A stretch of 64,000 nucleotides of DNA from Rhodococcus yunnanensis NBRC 103083 (GTDB taxonomy: Bacteria > Actinomycetota > Actinomycetes > Mycobacteriales > Mycobacteriaceae). Location: positions 1 to 64,000 of the forward strand of contig NZ_BCXH01000002.1 in assembly GCF_001895005.1 (NCBI RefSeq), written 5' to 3'. The translations under genes were made by a program, and so were the position numbers. Shown piece after piece: positions 57,952 to 64,000 of the stretch (its first letter is position 1; each line of letters starts with the position of its first letter). Below the pieces are notes generated by a model. That model saw only the letters and a list, made by a program, of their open reading frames with translations, did no database searches and was not told the DNA's origin.

Positions 57952-60587
57952 TCGTCCTCTTCCGTTCGGTGGCGGCCGGTGACGTCCTCGGCGCGACCGG
58001 TGCGTACACCGGTGAAATGACTGGTGAGCTTCTCTCGTACTGCCTCTGGATTCCGCGTGGACACCGCCGCAGGCCTGTCGTCACGACGATGAGCCGCGTC
58101 CCGCGAGATATCCGCTGCACCTGGAACGAGCCGTGCACCCGGCTTCCGCACCGGCAGACCGGATTCGGTCCTGGTGCGGACCGGAGCATCGGTAGCACTC
58201 TCGGCAGCAGCCCACCCTACATCCGCGGGCGAGGACCATGGCCGCGAGTGCCCCTGGCCTGTCGCGGGGTCGACCAGCCACTCCGACACCATTCGCTGGT
58301 AGATCGGCATTGCCTGAGGTGGCGGCGCGAGCGGATCGGGCGGCGGCGGTGGCACCTCGGGCGAGGATGCCGCCTTCGACGCCTGAACGGCGGGGCGCGC
58401 ACCGAAGAACGAGGAGGTATCGGACGGAGATCCGTTGGTACGTCGGCCGGGCGGAGGACTGTCGGGCTTGGGCGTGTCGCCGTTGCGGCCCGTGGACGAC
58501 GCGATGTGATCGTCGACGCCGCTTGCTCCTGGCCGACGACGGGGCAAGCGCGCCGAGGTCAGATCGTGGTGTTCCCCCCCGGCAAGGCCATTGAGCGCGA
58601 TGAGCGACACCGGACCTGTCCGTTCTGTTGCCGTCTCCGCCGACGGCACCTCGATCGCCGCAATCGAGCCGTTGCGAGGCGGCTGGGGAGCCTTGGGCAC
58701 CGGCGGGATGTCCCGGCGATTCGCCCTGACGCTCTCGGCCGTCGGGAAGGATGTGACGACGAGACCGACCGGGATGTGAACGCTGACGGTAACTCCCGAC
58801 GCTCCACCGTGCACCTGGGTCGCACGAAGCCTGACCGTCACGCCGTGCCGCTGAGCAAGGCGACCGACGACGAAAAGACCCATTCGGCGCGCTGTTTCGG
58901 GAGTGACTTCGCCACCGACCGACAGTCGTTCGTTCGTTTCGTCGATGTCGGCGGCAGGCATTCCGAGACCACGGTCGGCGACCTCGAGCAGCACACCGCC
59001 TTCGACCGCTCGTGCTGCGGTGACGGCGACGGCACTGTCGGGAGGTGAGTATCGGAGCGCATTGTCGATCAGTTCTGCGACGAGGTGGACGATGTCCGCG
59101 GCCGAGGACGAGGACAGGGCTGCGTCGGGCACGTCGAGCATCAGCACGCGGCGGTAGTCTTCCACTTCCGATACCGCGGCACTCATGACCGCATCGAGCG
59201 CGACGGGTTGATCGCCCTGCACACGACGCGAGGGAGTGCCGGCGAGAACCATCAGGTTGGCGCCGTTTCTGCGCATTCTCGTGGCCAGGTGATCCAGCCG
59301 GAACAGGCTGTCGAGTCTCCGCGGATCGTCTTCGTCGCGTTCGAGCTCCTCGATCAGGGCGAGCTGTTGATCGACGAGCGAACGACTTCTCCGAGACAGG
59401 GTTTCGAACATGTTCCCGACCTGCACGCGCAGTCGCGCCTGTTCTCCGGCGAGCTGGAGAGCCTCTTCGTGAATGGCGTCGACGGCCCTGGCCAATTGCC
59501 CGATCTCTTCGTTCGTGTGGACAGAGATCGGCACGATTTCAGGCGTGTGTCCCCCGGACCTGATCCGCTCGATCTCCGCAGGGAGCGCATGCTGTGCGAC
59601 GTCGAGCGCACCGAGCCTGAGCCTTCTGATCGGCTGGACCAGTGAACGAGCGACGATCAGCGCGAGCACGAGGGCTGCGAGTACGGAGCCGAGCACGAAT
59701 GCCGTGTCTCGAAGCGCGACCGATCGGGCATCGAGTGCCTGGGAGTTCAAGGCGTCGGCCAGCTCGCCTGCGTACCGGTCAGCCAGGTCGTTGTACAGCT
59801 CTGCCGATTTTGCCGCGGACAGAAATACGTTGGTCGGACCGCCTCTGGCGGTCGAGGCATACATTCCCAGCCTGGTGTCGAGCTCGGCGAGCAGAGGGTC
59901 GAGTTCTGTCGAATCCGCCGAAATGTCCGTGCCGAGGACGGAGAGGATGGATCTCTCACTACCTGCGACACCATTGACCTGATCGGTCACCTCCGCACCC
60001 GGCAGTGCCCCGAGGAGTTGCTGACTCTGAGCGGCTCGGGCCCCGGCAAGCGCCCACACGACGATGTTGGTGAAGGAGCGCAGTTGCGAGTCCTCGACAT
60101 CGACCTTCTCGGCGAAGACCGCCTCGAGCGACTGGGTCACCGCGCCCGCGATTCCCGCTCGCTCGAACGGTGCGACGGTGCCGGTCTCGAGGCGTTCGTG
60201 GAGGGTTTCGGCTCCCGATATGGCCTGGTCGAAGATCGCGACGGCCTCACTTGGCTGCCGCGAACCGTCAGTACCCAGCCCCTCGCGCAAGGTTTCGACG
60301 ATCTCGTCGAAGTCGTCGTTTTCTGGGATCACACCGGTGACTGCGAGGTCGCCGACGGCACGGTCGAACGCGACGATCGGAGCGATGATCCGGGAGTTGT
60401 CGGCAGCAGCGGACAACTCGGCGGCAAGGGAGAGCTCGCTCTGTACGCGCAGCGCCCCGAAGGCGACAGCAAGGATCAGCGGCATGACGACGACCGCAGC
60501 CACCTTGGCGCGAACGGGCCACGCGGACAACGACCACGTTCGCGCGGTGCGCGACGTGCTGGGTGGATCGGTTCCAATTTCGACCAC
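57948..60587 (-). CDS. cvnA: conservon sensor histidine-kinase-like protein (CvnA-like)
   Basis: The 879-residue protein has one N-terminal helix (about 25-47), an extracytoplasmic NIT-type sensor region (about 48-300), a second helix (about 302-325), a HAMP region, a coiled-coil segment ([20 protein letters not shown]) with [20 protein letters not shown], and a HATPase domain ([28 protein letters not shown]). The phosphoacceptor region is shortened, as in CvnA proteins. The last 250 residues are Pro/Arg/Ser-rich and probably disordered. The start is a GTG without a clear ribosome-binding site. Confidence 0.92.
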   Translation of the reverse strand: MVEIGTDPPSTSRTARTWSLSAWPVRAKVAAVVVMPLILAVAFGALRVQSELSLAAELSAAADNSRIIAPIVAFDRAVGDLAVTGVIPENDDFDEIVETLREGLGTDGSRQPSEAVAIFDQAISGAETLHERLETGTVAPFERAGIAGAVTQSLEAVFAEKVDVEDSQLRSFTNIVVWALAGARAAQSQQLLGALPGAEVTDQVNGVAGSERSILSVLGTDISADSTELDPLLAELDTRLGMYASTARGGPTNVFLSAAKSAELYNDLADRYAGELADALNSQALDARSVALRDTAFVLGSVLAALVLALIVARSLVQPIRRLRLGALDVAQHALPAEIERIRSGGHTPEIVPISVHTNEEIGQLARAVDAIHEEALQLAGEQARLRVQVGNMFETLSRRSRSLVDQQLALIEELERDEDDPRRLDSLFRLDHLATRMRRNGANLMVLAGTPSRRVQGDQPVALDAVMSAAVSEVEDYRRVLMLDVPDAALSSSSAADIVHLVAELIDNALRYSPPDSAVAVTAARAVEGGVLLEVADRGLGMPAADIDETNERLSVGGEVTPETARRMGLFVVGRLAQRHGVTVRLRATQVHGGASGVTVSVHIPVGLVVTSFPTAESVRANRRDIPPVPKAPQPPRNGSIAAIEVPSAETATERTGPVSLIALNGLAGGEHHDLTSARLPRRRPGASGVDDHIASSTGRNGDTPKPDSPPPGRRTNGSPSDTSSFFGARPAVQASKAASSPEVPPPPPDPLAPPPQAMPIYQRMVSEWLVDPATGQGHSRPWSSPADVGWAAAESATDAPVRTRTESGLPVRKPGARLVPGAADISRDAAHRRDDRPAAVSTRNPEAVREKLTSHFTGVRTGRAEDVTGRHRTEEDE

Positions 60588-60659
60588 TAGCCGGACTCAC
60601 TTCGACTCTGCCCGGTGAGGGCGGGGACAGGGGGGCGGGCCTGAAACTCCCGGCGGAGC

Positions 60660-60837
60660 GTAGGTGTACTAGGTCTGTGACGAACAACAAACCGCGAGGA
60701 CTTATTCTGTCTTTTTGGAACATATACCAAGAACTTGTTTATGGAAAGGTTTAAGACTCTATGAATGTTTGATCTCTATATGAGGCACGTTTCACCCCTT
60801 TCTTCGGCGCGGAGTGACAGACTCTTTTCTTTTGCAC
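60660..60837. promoter_or_regulatory. AT-rich intergenic stretch upstream of cvnA
   Basis: This roughly 180-bp stretch is visibly AT-rich (TTTTTGG, ATATACC, TTTATGG, CTCTATATGAGG) in an otherwise high-GC window. It lies upstream of the leftward cvn operon and downstream of the leftward LysR gene. No gene longer than a few codons fits. It probably holds the cvn promoter and may be a binding region for a nucleoid protein such as Lsr2. Confidence 0.5.
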
Positions 60838-61716
60838 TCAGTCCAGCTCCTTCGCGGCCGCCGCAACCACCGCAGCGGACAATTCGGTCAGCGCCGGGGT
60901 TCGGAGTGTCCATTGCTGCCAGAACAACGTGACGTCGATGCCTGTCCCCGGCGCGATGTCGACCAGATCGACACCGAAGTTCATCCGATCGCACTGCTGC
61001 CTCGGGAGCACAGCCCACCCGATTCCCAGACGCACGGCCTCGGCGAAGTCGGACGACGACGGCACGTAGTGCCTGCGCCCGGACGACGTAGCACCGCCCC
61101 ACGCGCCGAGATACCGATCCTGCAGATCGTCCGAGCGGTCGAACACCAACATCGGGGCGTGCGCCAACGCGTACGGCGAGGAGCCGTCGGGAAGCCATCG
61201 GCGACTGAAGGCCGGCGAGCAGACGGGCACGTATCTCATGATTCCGAGCCTTGTGACCGAACAACCTTGCACGGGTTGATTCGACGTGGTGACCGCCGCC
61301 ATCACGACACCCTGTCGCAGCATCTCGGCCGAGTGATCCTGGTCCTCGCGGCGAATGTCGAAGTTCATCCGATCCGACAGTGTGGCGAGTGCAGGCAACA
61401 CCCACGTGTTGAGTGAGTCGCCGTTCACTGCGATCGGGACAGTGATGGGCTGACTACGGCCGTCATCCACGCCGGACACGTCCGCAACCAGTGATGCGAT
61501 CTGCTGTGCAAGCCGAAGATACTTGGTGCCCGCCTCGGTGACGGCTACCGGTTTCGACCGGCGAACGAGCACGGTTCCCACTGCAGTCTCCAGGGACTTC
61601 ACGCGCTGACTGATCGCCGACGGCGTGACATGCAGGCGACGGGCGGCGCCGTCGAACGATCCCTCTGCCACCACCGCCGCCAGCGCCTCGAGCTGAGGCA
61701 GATCCAGATCTGACAT
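60838..61716 (-). CDS. LysR-family regulator of lysine/arginine export (ArgP/LysG-like)
   Basis: The 292-residue protein has the ArgP/LysG pattern: LDLPQLEALAAVVAEGSF, ARRLHVTPSAISQRVKSLE and an effector domain with VNGDSLNTWVLPALATL. It is divergent from a LysE exporter gene, the classical LysG-LysE arrangement of Corynebacterium, where lysine or arginine is the co-inducer. The 68-bp gap should contain the operator; no clear palindrome stands out. Confidence 0.92.
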   Translation of the reverse strand: MSDLDLPQLEALAAVVAEGSFDGAARRLHVTPSAISQRVKSLETAVGTVLVRRSKPVAVTEAGTKYLRLAQQIASLVADVSGVDDGRSQPITVPIAVNGDSLNTWVLPALATLSDRMNFDIRREDQDHSAEMLRQGVVMAAVTTSNQPVQGCSVTRLGIMRYVPVCSPAFSRRWLPDGSSPYALAHAPMLVFDRSDDLQDRYLGAWGGATSSGRRHYVPSSSDFAEAVRLGIGWAVLPRQQCDRMNFGVDLVDIAPGTGIDVTLFWQQWTLRTPALTELSAAVVAAAAKELD

Positions 61717-61784
61717 GAGAAATACTAACGCGGCATCAGAAACATTCGCTGTACTTCATCTATTGCCACTTTTATCGTCGACTG

Positions 61785-62408
61785 ATGAACTTCTCACCGG
61801 CGACTGCCGTGGCCGGCTTTGCATTCGGACTGTCCCTGATCGTCGCGATCGGCGCGCAGAACGCATTCGTCCTTCGACAGGGCATCGCGCGACAGCACGT
61901 ACTCGCAGTAGTGCTCGTCTGCGCAGTGTCGGACGTCCTCTTGATCGCCGCGGGAATCGGCGGCGCAGGATTGATCGTCGACCGAGCACCACACATGCTT
62001 CGATTCGCCTACTGGTTGGGCGCTGGCTTCTTGCTGATCTACGGGGTGCTCTCGATACGACGCGCCTACTCACCCGCTGCCGTGGAGGCCGAATCCGGCG
62101 CAGCATCGGTACGCATAGGCCCGGTCGTACTGACCGCACTGGCGTTGACGTGGCTCAATCCCCATGTGTACCTGGACACGGTCGTGTTGCTCGGTTCGGT
62201 GGCCGCCACCTACGACACCGCCCGGATCTGGTTCGGCGCCGGCGCCTCCGTGGCCAGCATCGTGTGGTTCTCCGCACTCGGATTCGGCGCACGATTCCTG
62301 CGACCTGCGTTCTCGAAACCGTCGGCATGGAGGTGGCTCGACGGCGCGATCGCGGCGTTCATGCTCACGCTGGGCACAACACTCGCGATTCAGGCAGCGA
62401 GCAGTTGA
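61785..62408 (+). CDS. lysE: LysE-family amino acid exporter
   Basis: The 207-residue protein has six helices and the LysE signature GLSLIVAIGAQNAFVLRQGI near residues 15-34 and WLNPHVYLDTVVLLGSVA in the second half. It exports basic amino acids. It is divergent from its presumed LysR regulator. Confidence 0.93.
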   Translation: MNFSPATAVAGFAFGLSLIVAIGAQNAFVLRQGIARQHVLAVVLVCAVSDVLLIAAGIGGAGLIVDRAPHMLRFAYWLGAGFLLIYGVLSIRRAYSPAAVEAESGAASVRIGPVVLTALALTWLNPHVYLDTVVLLGSVAATYDTARIWFGAGASVASIVWFSALGFGARFLRPAFSKPSAWRWLDGAIAAFMLTLGTTLAIQAASS

Positions 62409-62469
62409 TACAGCAGACAACTATCTACGGGACGGCGGGAGTTCTTGCGAAACAACGTGTTCGGTGCCG

Positions 62470-63111
62470 TCAGCCGACGATGATGCGTTCGCCGACCGCA
62501 ACGACAGCTCGGCTCAAACTCTTGGACGCATGTTTGCTGAGGGGGCCTTCGCTCAATCGCAGCGCATGAATAGTCATCAGAAGTTCGATGAGCGTTCTCG
62601 TGGACAGGGTGTGCGATGCATGCTCGAGCGCGGCCGCACGCTTGGTGGACGGCACCGGGCCAGGGGGCAAATAGTCGAAAGCGCGCTGGACGTGCGTTTC
62701 CTCGAACTCTCGGCGCAACACCGAGGTTTCGGCTGTGGCGCCGGGCAGGTGGTAGTGCAGCAGGCGCGCCTCGTTCGGGTGCGCCTCCACCCACACCCAC
62801 ACCGCGATTATGACGTCCGCCAACGACGGATCCTCGCGGGAATCCTCCTGCGCGCGAACATCGGCCACGACCTTGTCGACCATGTCGAGCACTCGTCGCA
62901 ACGCCAACTCGAACAGTTCGTCTTTTCCTGCGAAGTGGTAGTAAACGGCAGACGGGACGACGTCGGCTTCCAGCGCGACATCCTGAATACTGGCGTCCGA
63001 GAAACTCTTCGCCGCGAATACTCGGATCGCGGCATCGACGATCTCCTGCCGCCGAGACGGCCTGTGCGGTGACTTCTTCTCCATCCGATCGTCCGCCCCC
63101 TGATCGCTCAC
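62470..63111 (-). CDS. TetR-family regulator (first)
   Basis: The 213-residue protein has a TetR helix-turn-helix (RRQEIVDAAIRVFAAKSFSD, then ASIQDVALEADVVPSAVYYHF) and a ligand domain with LHYHLPGATAETSVLR. It starts with GTG and is divergent from a second TetR gene with a 65-bp gap. The ligand is unknown; no transporter or enzyme gene is adjacent inside the window. Confidence 0.9.
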   Translation of the reverse strand: MSDQGADDRMEKKSPHRPSRRQEIVDAAIRVFAAKSFSDASIQDVALEADVVPSAVYYHFAGKDELFELALRRVLDMVDKVVADVRAQEDSREDPSLADVIIAVWVWVEAHPNEARLLHYHLPGATAETSVLRREFEETHVQRAFDYLPPGPVPSTKRAAALEHASHTLSTRTLIELLMTIHALRLSEGPLSKHASKSLSRAVVAVGERIIVG

Positions 63112-63140
63112 CGCGTAGCCTCACCTCTCGTGTGCCGAAG

Positions 63141-63169
63141 CACTAGTGTTGCATGACCCTAGACCTAGG
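63141..63169. promoter_or_regulatory. two palindromes between divergent tetR genes, candidate operators
   Basis: CACTAGTG (63141-63148) is a perfect 8-bp palindrome and CCTAG-AC-CTAGG (63158-63169) an interrupted one; both share a CTAG core. They lie in the 65-bp divergent promoter, suiting one or both TetR proteins. CTAG is rare in most bacterial genomes, which makes the pair stand out. Confidence 0.5.
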
Positions 63170-63176
63170 AGAGTGA

Positions 63177-63788
63177 ATGACGGCAACAGTCAAGCGCCCA
63201 GCGCACCGCCCGTCACGACGGGGTGTCATCGTCGAGACGGCGTTCGAGCTCTTCGCCTCCCGGCCGGTCGACTCCGTCACCGTCGCCGATATCGCGGCGG
63301 CCGCGGAGATGACATCGGCGGCAATCTATTACCACTACCCGTCTCGCGAGGAGATCCTTCTCGAAGGCCTCCGTGAGTTCGCCGTGGAATATGTCGGCGC
63401 GATCGAGCGGATCGCTGCCGAGGCCGTCGTTCCGTCGCGGCGAATGGGCGCGCTCGTCGAGCCGTTCGTCAAGTGGCTCTCGGAGAACCGAACCAGCTCG
63501 ATCGTCTACTTCGTTCAGTCACGCGGAGCGAGCCAACAGGTCGAGGCGATCCGCCGTGAAAACGCGCTCGTGCTGATCCCGATTCTGAGCGCTGCAGCCA
63601 AGAAGGCACGGGGAAGACTGCCTGCGGCCGAAGCCGCTGTGATTGCGGTTGCCATGATCGCGGAAATCGAAATCTTCGCATCGGCATTCCTGTCCGAAGA
63701 TCGTGCACTGACCACACTGGGCCGCAAGCGTTTCCTGGCAGCGGGCGTCCGACTCGCCGATCGGATCACCGGAACAGACGTCTCCTGA
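63177..63788 (+). CDS. TetR-family regulator (second)
   Basis: The 203-residue protein has a TetR helix-turn-helix (RRGVIVETAFELFASRPVDS, VTVADIAAAAEMTSAAIYYH, YPSREEILLEG) and a helical ligand domain. AGGAG lies just before the ATG. The DNA-recognition segments of the two divergent TetR proteins are similar (AIYYHYPSREE against AVYYHFAGKDE), suggesting an old duplication. Confidence 0.9.
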   Translation: MTATVKRPAHRPSRRGVIVETAFELFASRPVDSVTVADIAAAAEMTSAAIYYHYPSREEILLEGLREFAVEYVGAIERIAAEAVVPSRRMGALVEPFVKWLSENRTSSIVYFVQSRGASQQVEAIRRENALVLIPILSAAAKKARGRLPAAEAAVIAVAMIAEIEIFASAFLSEDRALTTLGRKRFLAAGVRLADRITGTDVS

Positions 63789-63836
63789 ACCGAGCGCCGC
63801 GAGCAGATAGTTTCGGTCGTCGACGACGGTGAATCG

Positions 63837-63911
63837 TGGTGGGCGCAGAGGGGTTCGAACCCCCGACCGCTGGTGTGTAAAACCAGAGCTCTACCGCTGA
63901 GCTATGCGCCC
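63837..63911 (-). tRNA. tRNA-Val (anticodon UAC)
   Basis: Read leftward, a 7-bp acceptor stem (GGGCGCA with TGCGCCC), a D-arm (AGCTCAGCGGTAGAGCT), an anticodon stem CTGGT/ACCAG with loop TTTACAC (anticodon TAC), and a T-arm with GGTTCGAAC are all present. The discriminator A and an encoded CCA follow. It reads GUA codons. Confidence 0.96.
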
Positions 63912-63913
63912 GG

Positions 63914-63939
63914 GTTCCGGTGGCCTGAGCCACCGGAAC
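63914..63939. terminator. hairpin immediately 5' of the tRNA gene
   Basis: GTTCCGGTGGC (63914-63924) pairs perfectly with GCCACCGGAAC (63929-63939) around CTGA. It lies 2 nt beyond the tRNA 5' end, so it cannot terminate the tRNA; it may end a gene coming from the right or shape the tRNA precursor. Nothing else is recognised to 64000. Confidence 0.6.
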
Positions 63940-64000
63940 GCGTGATGAAATTTATCGTGTCCGCGCCCGATCTACAATTCCGCAGGTCAGACGCGTGCGA

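Noticed and set aside
63837..64000. tRNA-Val as an integration site of a mobile element
   Set aside because: No integrase and no second copy of the tRNA 3' end were seen within the window; the right flank is cut by the window end.

Overview
The window is a gene-dense, high-GC actinobacterial chromosome segment. Gene content and order point to the Mycobacteriales, most likely Rhodococcus or another member of the Nocardiaceae. From position 180 to about 49,420 the order follows the Mycobacterium tuberculosis Rv2199c-Rv2236c block (ctaF, ctaC, asnB, adoK, ErpA-like carrier, glycerate kinase, cobT, cobS, ilvE, gcvT, pepB, sucB/dlaT, lipB, lipA, glnA1, glnE, glnA2, Hip1-like protease, panB, RNase H/phosphatase, Nif3-like, cobC, HAD/ptkA, ptpA, SURF1, cobD). 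The genus is an inference; no 16S or other diagnostic marker is present.

Layout. 1-6,600: cytochrome c oxidase subunits IV and II, asparagine synthetase, adenosine kinase, an A-type Fe-S carrier and glycerate kinase. 6,700-9,910: a DUF3043 membrane protein followed by a tight cobU-cobT-cobS operon for the nucleotide-loop steps of cobalamin synthesis. 9,900-14,160: ilvE, gcvT and leucyl aminopeptidase. 14,550-20,030: E2 acyltransferase with the lipoate genes lipB and lipA, so the lipoylated enzyme and its lipoylation pathway sit together. 20,230-34,020: nitrogen core (glnA1 with a GlnR box, glnE, glnA2), interrupted by a hydrolase-cyclase gene and a four-gene OpuC-type osmolyte ABC transporter. 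34,090-50,600: NAD synthetase, panB, hydrolases, the RNase P RNA gene, an ArsB-like permease, RNase H/phosphatase, Nif3, cobC, PtkA/PtpA-like phosphatases, SURF1 and cobD.

From about 50,690 to the end the content is accessory: a LysR-regulated aldehyde/alcohol dehydrogenase pair, an FAD oxidoreductase, a conservon (cvnA-B-C-D) continuing 11 nt later into an MHYT-domain membrane sensor gene, a LysR/LysE amino-acid export pair, two divergent TetR regulators and a tRNA-Val(UAC).

Links between genes: SURF1 assembles the oxidase encoded at the left edge. GlnE adenylylates GlnA1 (its Tyr is present) but probably not GlnA2 (Trp at that place). cobU, cobT, cobS, cobC and cobD serve late cobalamin assembly. 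No CRISPR array, insertion sequence, integrase or phage gene was seen. Repeats are confined to a 31-bp intergenic tandem array, a repeat-rich hairpin after mmsA, and three in-frame minisatellites (cobT, sucB, SURF1 gene).
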